Positions 33,136 to 41,116 are shown, counted from the stretch's first letter. The stretch: DNA of 64,000 bases from Ga0077555 sp964500805 (GCA_964500805.1 CAZCQH010000018.1:1-64000), one strand, 5' to 3'. Numbers and translations: made by a program. Notes: generated by a model from the sequence alone, not told the origin.

Positions 33136-33525
33136 GTGCTGTCGGACGAGAGGCGTGGACCGAGCCTACGGCGTGCGCTGCGCAGCGTGGACTACTGGGC
33201 GCTCGTCGCCGTTAGCCTTGCAGGTCTTGCTCATGCACCGCCGATGCTATCGGTAGTGGGAAGCGCACTCGTGCTGTCGCTGGTGAGCTGGCCGCGGACG
33301 AGATGGCGCAACCTGATGGACAAGGCGCGGCAGGTGGACGCCGAATGGCTCGACCTCGCTCGGCTGGCGTGGGCCGCCGGACTTCATTCCCATGGACTGC
33401 TCTACTGGCTCCGCGGTCGGTTCGCGGTTCTGGTGATGGCGGCGCACATGGCCAACAACCTGTTGCATTGCGGCCTCGCCTACGTTGCCGGAATGGTGTC
33501 GGGCTGGCTGTGGGGGTTGCCGTGA
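33136..33525 (+). CDS. Small membrane protein
   Basis: 129 residues from a GTG at 33136, one base after the previous stop. Hydrophobic segments: WALVAVSLAGLAHAPPMLSV to ALVLSLVSW (24-51), and FAVLVMAAHMANNLLHCGLA to VSGWLWGL (95-127), with a basic loop RTRWRNLMDKARQ. Its TGA overlaps the next GTG. Function unknown. Confidence 0.6.
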   Translation: MLSDERRGPSLRRALRSVDYWALVAVSLAGLAHAPPMLSVVGSALVLSLVSWPRTRWRNLMDKARQVDAEWLDLARLAWAAGLHSHGLLYWLRGRFAVLVMAAHMANNLLHCGLAYVAGMVSGWLWGLP

Positions 33526-33683
33526 AGGACGAGTCTCCAGCGAGCTATGAGGCGTTGGTGGAGCGTGTCGCGCATGAGCTGCGGGCCGTCGTGCGGCTGC
33601 TGCGCACTGCACTGGTGCTGCTCGGTGTGGTTTTTGGAATGGAGATCTTGGAACTGGCAGTGCGCGCGTTCGGTTTGCGGTGA
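33522..33683 (+). CDS. 53-residue single-pass membrane protein
   Basis: Starts at GTG 33522, overlapping the previous stop (GTGA). A soluble amphipathic part (KDESPASYEALVERVAHELR) is followed by a hydrophobic helix (LLRTALVLLGVVFGMEILEL). The overlap with the upstream gene and the clean topology support it. No recognised family. Confidence 0.5.
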   Translation: MKDESPASYEALVERVAHELRAVVRLLRTALVLLGVVFGMEILELAVRAFGLR

Positions 33684-33708
33684 GGGTGGCAGCAGCAATG
33701 GAGACGCC

Positions 33709-34593
33709 ATGATGAGCAACAGCATTCTACGTCTCAAGTTGGCATCTGTGGTGCAACGGTTGTTGCCAGGGAGCCGGCGCGCACAGCCGGCCGGCGCCGA
33801 CGAAGCCGCCAAGGACGCGGCGCGCGAGAGCCTGCTCATGCTCAAACACTACACGGGGCTCGAGTACGAGACGGCGCTCGTCAGGGACGCGCCGGTCGAG
33901 CCGTTGCTTCCAAAGCATCCGTATCCTTTGCTGATCGAGTCCGAACAGGACGGCTGGCCGGTCAGGCATAGGGTTCGTATTCCATGCCTCGCCGCCGATA
34001 TCGGGACGATCTGCTGGCAAACCGTCGAGATCGAGTTCTCAGGCGACCCGCGTCGCGACCTCGTCGTCTGCTTCAAGAGCGTCGCGGCTCCCGTAGCCGG
34101 TGTCAGAGGGAAGAGCGACTGGCAGACCCGCTGTGCTCTCGATTGGATTGAAAATTTCGTCATCGTGGCTCAGGGCAGCGATGACCCGAAGCTCGCAAAG
34201 TTGGAAAGCATCTTCAAATTCGGCTTCGAGGGTTTCGAATGGGCACCGGACGAACTTGTGCTGCTGGCGCAGACGGAGCGCGGCTACGCGTTCGTCTTGC
34301 GTGGCGGCCTGGCATCGCTGGAGGACCTGCACAATGTCCGTGACGTGCTGCTTGCGAACATGGTTCGCATCTACGGCAATCCGGAGACGCGTGTTCCGGG
34401 CTTAACGCGGCCGCTCGCTGATGCTCAGCCGAATGGCTGCCCACTCCGAGCCAGCAGTCGCCTCAACCAACGGCCCACGCCCGAAACCGCTTGCGGCCTG
34501 TCATCTCGCGTGGGACCGAGCCAAGCTGTGGCAGCAGCCGCTCGATGGCCTGATGAGAGATGCCGAGATGCGCGGCCGCCATTGGAACGGTGA
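33709..34593 (+). CDS. Hypothetical soluble protein, end of transfer unit
   Basis: 294 residues from the ATG-ATG doublet at 33709 (GGAG seven bases upstream). Blocks include LLMLKHYTGLEYETALVRDA, VRIPCLAADIGTICWQTVEI, DLVVCFKSVAAP and GFEGFEWAPDELVLLAQTER. Mixed alpha/beta, no membrane segment. The last 44 codons overlap the convergent 34463-35422 gene, and the C-terminal tail has little structure. Confidence 0.6.
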   Translation: MMSNSILRLKLASVVQRLLPGSRRAQPAGADEAAKDAARESLLMLKHYTGLEYETALVRDAPVEPLLPKHPYPLLIESEQDGWPVRHRVRIPCLAADIGTICWQTVEIEFSGDPRRDLVVCFKSVAAPVAGVRGKSDWQTRCALDWIENFVIVAQGSDDPKLAKLESIFKFGFEGFEWAPDELVLLAQTERGYAFVLRGGLASLEDLHNVRDVLLANMVRIYGNPETRVPGLTRPLADAQPNGCPLRASSRLNQRPTPETACGLSSRVGPSQAVAAAARWPDERCRDARPPLER

Positions 34594-35422
34594 CGAGTGG
34601 TCGTGACAGGAAGAGATCGGCGAGCTGCGGCAGATGGGAATTGCGCCGCGACCGGCCGAGCCTGAGGCGCAATTGCTCCTCGGCGAGCACGAGCCGATCC
34701 AATACCTTCATCCCCTGCCCAGCGGCCATCTCAGTCCAGCTCAGGAAACCGATCACACGTGCCGTGAAGCTGTGCGCGTGATGACGGCGGTATTCGGCAT
34801 GGCGGCGGCCGGCGTCGATCGGCAACAGCAGGCTCGTCGTCATGCCGCGCGCCTTCATTGTCAGCGCGGCCAGCAGTGGCGCGCGCCACGCACCATGTCG
34901 CTCGGGCTCGAGCATCATCCACGCATCCCAGGCGATGGCGGCGGCCAGAAGAGGGGGATGCTTGCCGGATGCACGCAGGACGCGGCGCCAACTGGCGAGA
35001 CGCTGAGCGCGTCCCGCGATGTCACCATCGACAGCATTTGTCTTGCCTGCGTGATCAACCAGCTCCGATGTCGCCTGCCCTATTCCGGGAGTTGGCGCAC
35101 GAAGAAGCGAGACAGCGTCGCTGCGATGGGCCGCACGCCACGTCTGCAGGACGTGCAGCGTGCTGGAGAGCGGGATGGAACCCGGGCCTTTGTAGGTGTG
35201 GCTGTCGAGAAGGACCAGATCCTCCAGGTGCACGAGGTCACCTTCGGTCAGTTGGCAGGCGCAGGCCTCAGCGAAGAGCATGCGCTCATTCCACCCGTTG
35301 CCGAGGGGCGAACGCCGCACGCGCTCATCGAGCCGGACGACGACCTCCTGAGCCTTCAGCAGGGCATCGATGAGCAGTGGATTCCAGAGCTTTTCTGGTA
35401 TTTCGTAGTCTATTGAATTCAT
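34463..35422 (-). CDS. DUF1612-like helical protein with C-terminal HTH
   Basis: 319 residues, mostly helical. LLIDALLKAQEVVVRLDERV, ERMLFAEACACQLTEGDLVHLEDLVLLD, ASWRRVLRASGKHPPLLAAA and a C-terminal helix-turn-helix (VPMAAAHLGISHQAIERLLP) are visible. This plan matches, from memory, the DUF1612/HTH family common on rhizobial plasmids. Probably a DNA-binding regulator. It diverges from the integrase at 35558, with a 135-base shared upstream region. Confidence 0.7.
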   Translation of the reverse strand: MNSIDYEIPEKLWNPLLIDALLKAQEVVVRLDERVRRSPLGNGWNERMLFAEACACQLTEGDLVHLEDLVLLDSHTYKGPGSIPLSSTLHVLQTWRAAHRSDAVSLLRAPTPGIGQATSELVDHAGKTNAVDGDIAGRAQRLASWRRVLRASGKHPPLLAAAIAWDAWMMLEPERHGAWRAPLLAALTMKARGMTTSLLLPIDAGRRHAEYRRHHAHSFTARVIGFLSWTEMAAGQGMKVLDRLVLAEEQLRLRLGRSRRNSHLPQLADLFLSRPLVTVPMAAAHLGISHQAIERLLPQLGSVPREMTGRKRFRAWAVG

Positions 35423-35529
35423 TCTCTTTATGGTCTTAATGCCAACAAAACTGGCAGATTAGTTGTCTAACCGCAAGCTATTCGACGGTGCGCCAATTGA
35501 TTTGCCCAAACGAAAGGTTTTGCTGCCAA

Positions 35530-35547
35530 TGATAAAGATAGTTATCA
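35530..35547. promoter_or_regulatory. TGATAA-N6-TTATCA dyad before integrase
   Basis: A perfect 6-bp dyad (35530-35535 and 35542-35547) centred 20 bases before the integrase ATG at 35558, within the AT-rich region shared by two divergent genes. A likely operator of the integrase or of the divergent HTH gene. No clear -35/-10 pair is defended. Confidence 0.5.
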
Positions 35548-35557
35548 TCGGTATTCC

Positions 35558-36538
35558 ATGAATTCTCTCGTTCCCATTGCCCCCTTCCCTTCCTGGCCTG
35601 TCGCCGTCGCAAATGCGTCACCCAGAGCGCACTACGCCATCCTGCAGTTCTTCGCGGCCGAGATCGACAACCCGCGTACCCGCCGCGCCTATCTGAAGGG
35701 CGCCGAGGACTTCTTCGCGTTCGTGGCCCCCTCCCCCGGCGGCAATCGGCTCGAAACCCTCACGTCGCTGCACGTGGCCGCGTGGATGGCGGACATGAAG
35801 CGCCGGGGTCTGTCGGTTCCGACGCAGAAGCAGCGGCTTTCAGGCCTGCGCATGCTGCTCCAATCACTCGTGCGCGAGCAGGTGCTGGCTGCCAATCCGG
35901 CCGCAGTCGTGAAGGGGCCGAAGCACAGCGCCGGCCGCGGCAAGACGCCTGTGCTGGCCGGCGACGAGATGGTGCAGCTTCTCAATGCCATCGACACGGA
36001 TACGCTCATTGGGCTGCGCGACCGTGCGCTGATCGGGGCCATGGCCTACAGCTTCGCGCGCGTTGGCGCGGTGATCACACTGAAAGTCGAGGACGTGTTC
36101 CACCAGAAGCGGCGGCTCTGGCTGCGCCTCTCCGAGAAAGGTGGCAAGCGCCTCGAAATCCCCTGTCACCATCAGTTCGAGAACTACCTCGTCGACTGGC
36201 TGGAGCGCGCCGGGCTGAACGAGCAACCAGCCGCTCCCCTCTTCCAGACCTTCTCGCGGACGATCAGGGGCGCTGAGCGTGTGCTGTCCGGCCGCCCGCT
36301 CACACAGGCCATGGTCTGGGAGATGGTGCAGCGCAGAGCGAAGGCGGCAGGCCTGAAGACGGCCGTGTGCAATCACACCTTTCGGGCGACCGGCATCACG
36401 GCCTACCTGACGAACGGCGGCACGATCGAGCGCGCGGCCATCATGGCCGGCCATGCCTCGACGCGCACCACGCAGCTCTACGACCGCCGTTCCGACGAAG
36501 TCACCCTGGAAGAGGTCGAGAAGATCCGCTTTGGGTGA
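35558..36538 (+). CDS. Tyrosine recombinase (XerC/D-like)
   Basis: 326 residues with SAM-like core-binding domain (about 25-115) and catalytic domain. Catalytic residues: Arg in YSFARVGAV (near 167), CNHTFRATG (His/Arg near 273), AGHASTRTTQLYDRR (His, and Tyr near 308). It lies before the higBA and par genes of the plasmid-like module. It may resolve multimers of the replicon or catalyse an ancestral integration, being distinct from the tRNA-adjacent integrase. Confidence 0.85.
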   Translation: MNSLVPIAPFPSWPVAVANASPRAHYAILQFFAAEIDNPRTRRAYLKGAEDFFAFVAPSPGGNRLETLTSLHVAAWMADMKRRGLSVPTQKQRLSGLRMLLQSLVREQVLAANPAAVVKGPKHSAGRGKTPVLAGDEMVQLLNAIDTDTLIGLRDRALIGAMAYSFARVGAVITLKVEDVFHQKRRLWLRLSEKGGKRLEIPCHHQFENYLVDWLERAGLNEQPAAPLFQTFSRTIRGAERVLSGRPLTQAMVWEMVQRRAKAAGLKTAVCNHTFRATGITAYLTNGGTIERAAIMAGHASTRTTQLYDRRSDEVTLEEVEKIRFG

Positions 36539-36626
36539 GGCCTCGGTCCATCCAGACGCTCGGTTACGCCTGCAATCAAGCTGATAGCGCGCATCTTCGT
36601 GCCGGTCGTGCTCATCTACGCAACTC

Positions 36627-36653
36627 TTGCAAATATGGTGATATCACTATAAT
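36627..36653 (+). promoter_or_regulatory. higBA promoter with palindromic operator
   Basis: TATAAT at 36648-36653 is a perfect -10; TTGCAA at 36627-36632 (spacing 15) is a possible -35. Between them lies the palindrome GTGATATCAC (36638-36647). The toxin ATG is at 36667, so the leader is very short. Operator within the promoter is typical of toxin-antitoxin autorepression. Confidence 0.65.
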
Positions 36654-36666
36654 ATGGATCTTGCAG

Positions 36667-37035
36667 ATGCCTGATGCTGTCCGCCTCAAGCCGATCTTCT
36701 GGGTTGGCCCTACGCTGAAGGAGCTTCGCTCGTTCCCGGAAGAGGTGAGAGGCGCCATCGGCTACGCGCTGGAGCTGGCACAACGCGGCGAGAAGGCGGA
36801 GAAGGCGAAGCCGTTGAAGGGCTTCCGCGGCGCGAGCGTGATGGAGATCATGGCTGACCATGACGGCGATACGTGGCGGGCCGTCTATACGGTCGAAATC
36901 GCGGATGCGGTCTATGTCCTCCACTGCTTTCAGAAGAAGTCGAAGAAGGGCATCGCCACCCCGAAGGCCGAGATCGATTTGATCAAGAGCCGCCTCAAGA
37001 CGGCGCGTGAAGCCGCCAAAGGAGAGAAGTCATGA
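36667..37035 (+). CDS. higB: RelE/HigB-family toxin (Gp49-like)
   Basis: 122 residues from the ATG at 36667. KPIFWVGPTLKELRSFPEEV, KAKPLKGFRGASVMEIMADH, TWRAVYTVEIADAVYVLHCF and QKKSKKGIATPKAEIDLIK match phage Gp49-like HigB toxins, ribosome-dependent mRNA interferases. Basic residues of KGFRG and FQKKSKKG are those expected. The toxin-first order and ATGA overlap with the antitoxin fit HigBA. Located in the maintenance module. Confidence 0.88.
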   Translation: MPDAVRLKPIFWVGPTLKELRSFPEEVRGAIGYALELAQRGEKAEKAKPLKGFRGASVMEIMADHDGDTWRAVYTVEIADAVYVLHCFQKKSKKGIATPKAEIDLIKSRLKTAREAAKGEKS

Positions 37036-37364
37036 GCAAGGATCGTGTGACCAAGAGTTCCGGTAACGTCTACGCCGACCTCGGGCTCAAGAACCCAGAG
37101 GAGCACGCGCTGAAGGCGGACCTCGTCCGCCAGATTGCTGCCATTCTGAAGGATGAGGGTATGACCCAGGGCGACGCTGCTGGCCGCCTCGGCATCGCCC
37201 AGCCGGATGTCTCCCGCATGCTCAACGGCCATTTCCGGCAGTTTTCCGTTGAACGGCTGATGCGGTTCCTCCTGGCGCTCGGCCAGAACGTGGAGATCGT
37301 CGTCAGCCCCGCCACAGCCGCGCGGGCGCGCAACGGGCAGTTGACCGTGACGACGCGCGAATAG
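37032..37364 (+). CDS. higA: HigA-like antitoxin (XRE HTH)
   Basis: 110 residues; the ATG overlaps the toxin stop. After NVYADLGLKNPEEHALKADL comes the helix-turn-helix MTQGDAAGRLGIAQPDVSRM (44-63) and LNGHFRQFSVERLMRFLLAL. It should neutralise the toxin and bind the palindrome at 36638-36647. The NPEEHxxKADL region is typical of antitoxins with this toxin type. Confidence 0.88.
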   Translation: MSKDRVTKSSGNVYADLGLKNPEEHALKADLVRQIAAILKDEGMTQGDAAGRLGIAQPDVSRMLNGHFRQFSVERLMRFLLALGQNVEIVVSPATAARARNGQLTVTTRE

Positions 37365-37590
37365 GCGGCCCTCTCCCGTCTGGCATTTTGTGTGCGGCCC
37401 GCCGTGCTTCGATTGCCGACCTCTGTTATTCTGCAATTCCGCAATAACAGAAAACTGCACTACGCAAAAACTACAGCGAATCAATGTGATTTTCGTTGCC
37501 TCTTCTGCCGGCGATGGCATTCTGTTTCTCTGTTCGTCGTCATTCCTGCTTTTCTGTTGTTCCGTTTTTCTGTTTCATGGAGCGTTCTGA
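37365..37590 (+). promoter_or_regulatory. par upstream region with partition-site candidates
   Basis: An AT-richer 226 bases before parA. It contains the 9-bp inverted repeat TCTGTTATT (37422-37430) / AATAACAGA (37443-37451), and the 8-bp-phased array at 37521-37576. GCAATAACAGA at 37441-37451 recurs exactly at 38648-38658 behind the operon. GGAG at 37579-37582 is the ribosome-binding site. Region is a candidate centromere and autoregulatory operator. Confidence 0.65.
37521..37576 (+). repeat. Seven octamers of a TCTGTTTC-type array
   Basis: Read in steps of eight from 37521: TCTGTTTC, TCTGTTCG, TCGTCATT, CCTGCTTT, TCTGTTGT, TCCGTTTT, TCTGTTTC. Four units start TCTGTT, and two others differ from it by one base in the first six positions or by close substitutions. 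Regular phasing immediately before the parA start resembles the centromere arrays bound by ribbon-helix-helix partition proteins. Confidence 0.65.
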
Positions 37591-38316
37591 ATGCCCTCAT
37601 TGCCCGGTCAGCCCAGCATCATCGCGTTCGTCAGCCAGACCGGCAATGTCATGAAGACCACGCTCGCTGCGGCCCTCGGGGTCGCGCTCGGCGAGGCAGG
37701 TATTCCGACGCTGGCGATCGACCTCGACAAGGAGCATCGCGCCCTTGGCGCATCGCTGGATACCTGGGCTGCAGATCGGGCCTCAAACCATCCCGATCGC
37801 GTCCAGCTCGACGTGCAGCCAGCGGATACTGCTGAGGAAGCACTGCAGCTGGCGCGCACGTCCGGCCGGCAGATCGTCATCATCGACTGCCCGTCTCGGG
37901 CCACGGCGGCGACAGCTCATATCGCAGCGGCGGCAGATTTCGTGGTGCTGCCCCTGGTGCCGGGCGTGAAAGATGCGGCACTGACGCTGATCACCATCGG
38001 CCGCATCATCATGGCGGGGGTGAGCGCTGAACGCTTGGCCGTCGTCCTGACACGGATCAGCACCGAGGCCGAGGCACGCGACCACCAAACCTGGATCAAG
38101 GCCACGCCTGTCTGCGGCCACGCGGTACGGGTCATCGAGGCGACGGTGCCGGAGCGGACGGCGTACCGGAACGCCATCGGCAAGGGGCTCACCATTCTGG
38201 AGGCCCAACCGGTTTCGGTTCGGCGCGATGCACGCGCGGCCGTCAACAGCCTGATCGAGGCCTACATGGAGATATCAGCCGGCGAGGCGCCGGAGCAGCA
38301 GAAGGGAGCAGCATGA
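37591..38316 (+). CDS. parA: ParA-like partition ATPase with deviant P-loop
   Basis: 241 residues. The P-loop reads SQTGNVMKTT (15-24) in place of SQKGGVGKTT: the signature lysine is Thr17, and two glycines are Asn19 and Met21; Lys22 is kept. Walker A' is TLAIDLD, Walker B IVIIDCPS. It lacks an N-terminal HTH, so it is a type Ib-like ParA, with DNA binding by the partner. ATGA overlap with the next gene. It should segregate the replicon; catalytic properties may be altered. Confidence 0.85.
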   Translation: MPSLPGQPSIIAFVSQTGNVMKTTLAAALGVALGEAGIPTLAIDLDKEHRALGASLDTWAADRASNHPDRVQLDVQPADTAEEALQLARTSGRQIVIIDCPSRATAATAHIAAAADFVVLPLVPGVKDAALTLITIGRIIMAGVSAERLAVVLTRISTEAEARDHQTWIKATPVCGHAVRVIEATVPERTAYRNAIGKGLTILEAQPVSVRRDARAAVNSLIEAYMEISAGEAPEQQKGAA

Positions 38317-38627
38317 TGGGGACGAAGGGGATATCAGCGGGCGCGGGCAACGCCGCCGAGAAATTGAGGCTGACGCGGGCAATGCCCAACCTGTCGCTCG
38401 CCGCTCCGTTGCCTGCCGAAGGCGCGCCGGCCGTGGCCGTGAAGCCCGCCGCGCGGTCCGTCGGGCCGGCGCGGACGTATCGGATCTCGACCTACCTGTC
38501 GAAGGAGGCCGGTGCCCGCCTCGACCGCCTGGTTGCACACCTGAAAGCCACCGAGGGGCGGCGACGTTCTGCTCCGGATGTGCTGGAGCGGGCGCTCCTC
38601 GCCTATGAGCGCGAACTCGGCCTGTAG
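38313..38627 (+). CDS. ParA partner, ribbon-helix-helix-like DNA-binding protein
   Basis: 104 residues, coupled to parA by ATGA. The first half is disordered and basic/Pro-rich; the second half has TYRISTYLSKEAGARLDRLV, AHLKATEGRRRSAPDVLERA and a final helix, the strand-helix-helix plan of small CopG/Arc-type partition proteins. It would bind the octamer array and the AACAGA sites. Family assignment by pattern. Confidence 0.7.
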   Translation: MMGTKGISAGAGNAAEKLRLTRAMPNLSLAAPLPAEGAPAVAVKPAARSVGPARTYRISTYLSKEAGARLDRLVAHLKATEGRRRSAPDVLERALLAYERELGL

Positions 38628-38635
38628 AGCCGGAG

Positions 38636-38765
38636 TAACAGACTTCTGCAATAACAGACTAACGGCCCTTGGTTCGCGTGACCTGCCCGCTTACTTCCCT
38701 GCTGGCTTTCGGTTGTGCCACAGGCTGTCGTTGGGCACTTGGGGGCACCGGCAAAGCCGGTTCTT
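38636..38765 (+). terminator. Repeat site and terminator after the par genes
   Basis: TAACAGAC occurs at 38636-38643 and 38652-38659, sixteen bases apart, the second inside the GCAATAACAGA also seen before parA. Further on, ACCGGC-AAA-GCCGGT (38747-38761) followed by TCTTTAT is a terminator-like hairpin for the par transcript. The region 38628-38880 has no gene. Confidence 0.55.
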
Positions 38766-38827
38766 TATCCTCCTTCATTTCTTAAAAAAAGATCGAGCCA
38801 CACAGGCCGTCATTGCCCGTGCTGCGG

Positions 38828-39078
38828 GTTAAATAAGTTAAATAGAGTTAGAGATGTTACGGGACCAAACACGGCCGTCATGCCGCTGAAACTACTGGAA
38901 AAGCTGCAAGGCATGGTCGGCAAAGGTGCGAAAAGTGGTCGCCAGAGGTGCGAAGCTGGGTCGCCGGAGGTGCGAAGTCCGGTCGCCAGAGGTGCGAACC
39001 GGTCTGTTGGTAATTCAATGGCTTGGAATCGGAGTCGTCTCGTTGGCTGGCGATGTGGTCGGCGACTGTGCGAATCGA
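38828..39078 (+). other. oriV: Replication origin: 22-bp iterons and AT-rich repeats
   Basis: Four directly adjacent 22-bp iterons start at 38915, 38937, 38959 and 38981, with core GGTCGCCAGAGGTGCGAA (the first reads GGTCGGCAAAGGTGCGAA). A degenerate fifth, GGTCGGCGACTGTGCGAA, starts at 39057. Upstream, GTTAAATA occurs at 38828 and 38837 in an AT-rich stretch suitable for strand opening. repA follows at 39116. This is the layout of iteron-controlled plasmids. The repeats have no spacers, so this is not a CRISPR array. Confidence 0.85.
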
Positions 39079-39115
39079 CTTGGAGCGACGCGGGGCGTGA
39101 TGCCAGCTTTGCAGG

Positions 39116-40156
39116 GTGACGACGCCTTTCCTGCCTGAACGCCATCCGATGCGCGATTTCTTCGTTCTCGACACCGTTGACGTGGTGCCGCGCACGGACA
39201 TGGCTTCGATGGAGCACCCGATCTTCTCGCTGACGCCCAAGGCCGATACCTCGCGCATCGCCTATGAGAACGCCGGGGCGCTGGTAGAGATCATCCCGTC
39301 GTCAATCGGCCTGCCGACGGTGTTCGACAAGGACATCCTGATCTACTGCATCTCCAAGCTGGTGCACATGAAGAACGAGGGACGGGCCATCGGCCCGTGC
39401 GTGCGCTTGACCACGCATGACATGCTGGTCGAGACCAACCGGCCAACCAACAACCTCGGCTACGAGCGGTTGTTGCCGGCGTTGAATCGGCTTCGCGGCG
39501 TGGTCATCAACACCACCATCACCACGGGCAAGCAGATGACGACGCGGGGGTTCGGGTTGATCGACGAGTTCGAGTACAACCGCAAGGGCTCGATGTTCGC
39601 CGAGCGGCTGCGCTATCTGGAAATCAAGCTGTCGGACTGGCTGTTCCGCGCCGTCGATGCGGCGGAGGTGCTGCCCATCAGCCGCAACTATTTCCGCCTC
39701 CGGCGACCCATTGACCGGCGGCTCTATGAGGTGGCCCGCAAGCACTGCGGCAAGCAGGCAAGCTGGAAGATCGGCACCGACCTCCTGCAGAAGAAGTGCG
39801 GCTCGCGTCAGCACGCAAAGCATTTTTCGGCGCATCTGCGCGAGGTGGTGAAATCGAACCACCTGCCGGACTACGATCTCACACTGGAAGGCGGCCTCGC
39901 CCATTTTCGCCGTCGGAGGGAAGCGGCAGTGACGAACCAGCCGGTCACGCTGCCATCCAGTCGGGAACCTGCTCCGCCGCGCATCTTGATCAGCACCGCG
40001 GCGATGGAACAACTGAAGGGTATCGCCCCGGGGTGGGATCGGCACATGCTGGAGGCCACTTACAAGGAGTGGGTTCAGGACAAGGACGCCGCTCGCAACG
40101 AGGATGCGCGCTTTCTGGGATGGGCAAAGAGCTTCACGAAGGGGCGGGCGCCGTAA
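39116..40156 (+). CDS. repA: Plasmid replication initiator RepA
   Basis: 346 residues from a GTG at 39116; ATG 39149 (MRDFFVLDTVDVV) is an equally good start. SRIAYENAGALVEIIPSSIG, LPTVFDKDILIYCISKLVH, DMLVETNRPTNNLGYERLLP and YFRLRRPIDRRLYEVARKHC match the RepA family of replication initiators with winged-helix domains. It should bind the iterons immediately upstream. Intact, so the element may be able to replicate when excised. Confidence 0.9.
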   Translation: MTTPFLPERHPMRDFFVLDTVDVVPRTDMASMEHPIFSLTPKADTSRIAYENAGALVEIIPSSIGLPTVFDKDILIYCISKLVHMKNEGRAIGPCVRLTTHDMLVETNRPTNNLGYERLLPALNRLRGVVINTTITTGKQMTTRGFGLIDEFEYNRKGSMFAERLRYLEIKLSDWLFRAVDAAEVLPISRNYFRLRRPIDRRLYEVARKHCGKQASWKIGTDLLQKKCGSRQHAKHFSAHLREVVKSNHLPDYDLTLEGGLAHFRRRREAAVTNQPVTLPSSREPAPPRILISTAAMEQLKGIAPGWDRHMLEATYKEWVQDKDAARNEDARFLGWAKSFTKGRAP

Positions 40157-40305
40157 CGCACGACACTGCTGGCGAAGATCCTCCTGAACTCGAGTTCGTG
40201 TGACTGCAAAGCGACACGGCATGCCCGTGCTCTGGCGTGGTCACGGGGGCGCCAAGATTGGATCGCCAGATTGTCCCGATCTTCGTAGAGTTGAGGGGAC
40301 TGGAT

Positions 40306-40593
40306 ATGACCCGCGATCGGAAACGAGATATGCTGGCACCTGGCGGTATCGAGTTAATCGGGATGCTGGACTTGCTCTATGCGCGCGAAGGTGAAAGCCA
40401 GCGGGCTTTTCGAGTCCGCCGGGCGAAATCAGTCGGAGCGCTTCGAGCCGCACGGGAGGGCGCACAGCCAATCCCTGAGCTGGGAGCCTCGGCGGCCACA
40501 CGCGAGTTTCTGGAAGTTTATATGCGGTTGGACAGAGAGGAACGGGCGGCAAAGAAGCCGAAGCATTCGCGCCGACGGAAGTCTGGTACCTAG
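40306..40593 (+). CDS. Small basic hypothetical protein
   Basis: 95 residues from the ATG at 40306; GAGGGG stands 7 bases upstream. IELIGMLDLLYAREGESQRA, FRVRRAKSVGALRAAREG, and a basic tail (RAAKKPKHSRRRKSG). Predicted helical and DNA-binding-like by charge only. Between repA and the excisionase-like gene. Unknown family. Confidence 0.5.
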   Translation: MTRDRKRDMLAPGGIELIGMLDLLYAREGESQRAFRVRRAKSVGALRAAREGAQPIPELGASAATREFLEVYMRLDREERAAKKPKHSRRRKSGT

Positions 40594-40786
40594 AGTCACA
40601 GCGACACGGATTGTGCGAGGTTTGATCTACAAAGCTCACCAGCTGAGTGCTTGGTTGCAACATATTGAGAGCGGCTACCCCCGACCGGCGGCCAGTATTC
40701 GCTATCGCGTTGATTGCATCATGCTTTCTTTCGTCTCCAGCCGGAGATCATCACAGTCGCAGCCATGACCATGGGAGCAAGCGGTC

Positions 40787-41116
40787 ATGGCGATCAACGA
40801 AGACACTATTGCCGGTCGGGCGAGGCCGATAGTAAAGCCGGTCCGAGGCCGATCGGACAAGGCGACTATCGCCGGGCGGCTGCCGGTGCGTCGTGGCTTG
40901 TCAGAGGTCGAGGCGGCGATCTATCTGTCTCTGTCGCCGTCGTTTTTTCGCCGGCTTGTCGATCAAAAAGTGATGCCTCGCCCGCGTGTGGCCGGTGGCC
41001 GGCGCATCTGGGATGTCGAGGAGCTGGACCTCGCTTTCAAAGCGCTTCCGCGCGAGGGTGGCGACGAGGCCATTTTCGGAGGCGAGGGCGGCAACAGCTG
41101 GGCGGACTATCAGTGA
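40787..41116 (+). CDS. Excisionase-like helix-turn-helix protein
   Basis: 109 residues. The second half is a MerR/AlpA-type winged helix: RRGLSEVEAAIYLSLSPSFF, RRLVDQKVMPRPRVAGGRRI and WDVEELDLAFKALP. Proteins of this kind direct excision or regulate integrases. Its TGA overlaps the GTG of the integrase (GTGA, 41113-41116), so the two are coupled. Role inferred from family and place. Confidence 0.8.
   Translation: MAINEDTIAGRARPIVKPVRGRSDKATIAGRLPVRRGLSEVEAAIYLSLSPSFFRRLVDQKVMPRPRVAGGRRIWDVEELDLAFKALPREGGDEAIFGGEGGNSWADYQ

Noticed and set aside
27238..34593. A complete type IV secretion system
   Set aside because: No VirB4, VirB6, VirB8-11 or pilin motifs are present; only the coupling ATPase and small membrane proteins.
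38915..39002. Short direct repeats resembling a CRISPR array
   Set aside because: The repeats abut with 22-bp period and no spacers, and lie directly before repA; they are iterons.
40714..41112. Long upstream extension of the integrase frame
   Set aside because: It covers the excisionase-like gene in another frame and lacks family similarity; the GTG at 41113 overlapping the excisionase stop is the natural start.
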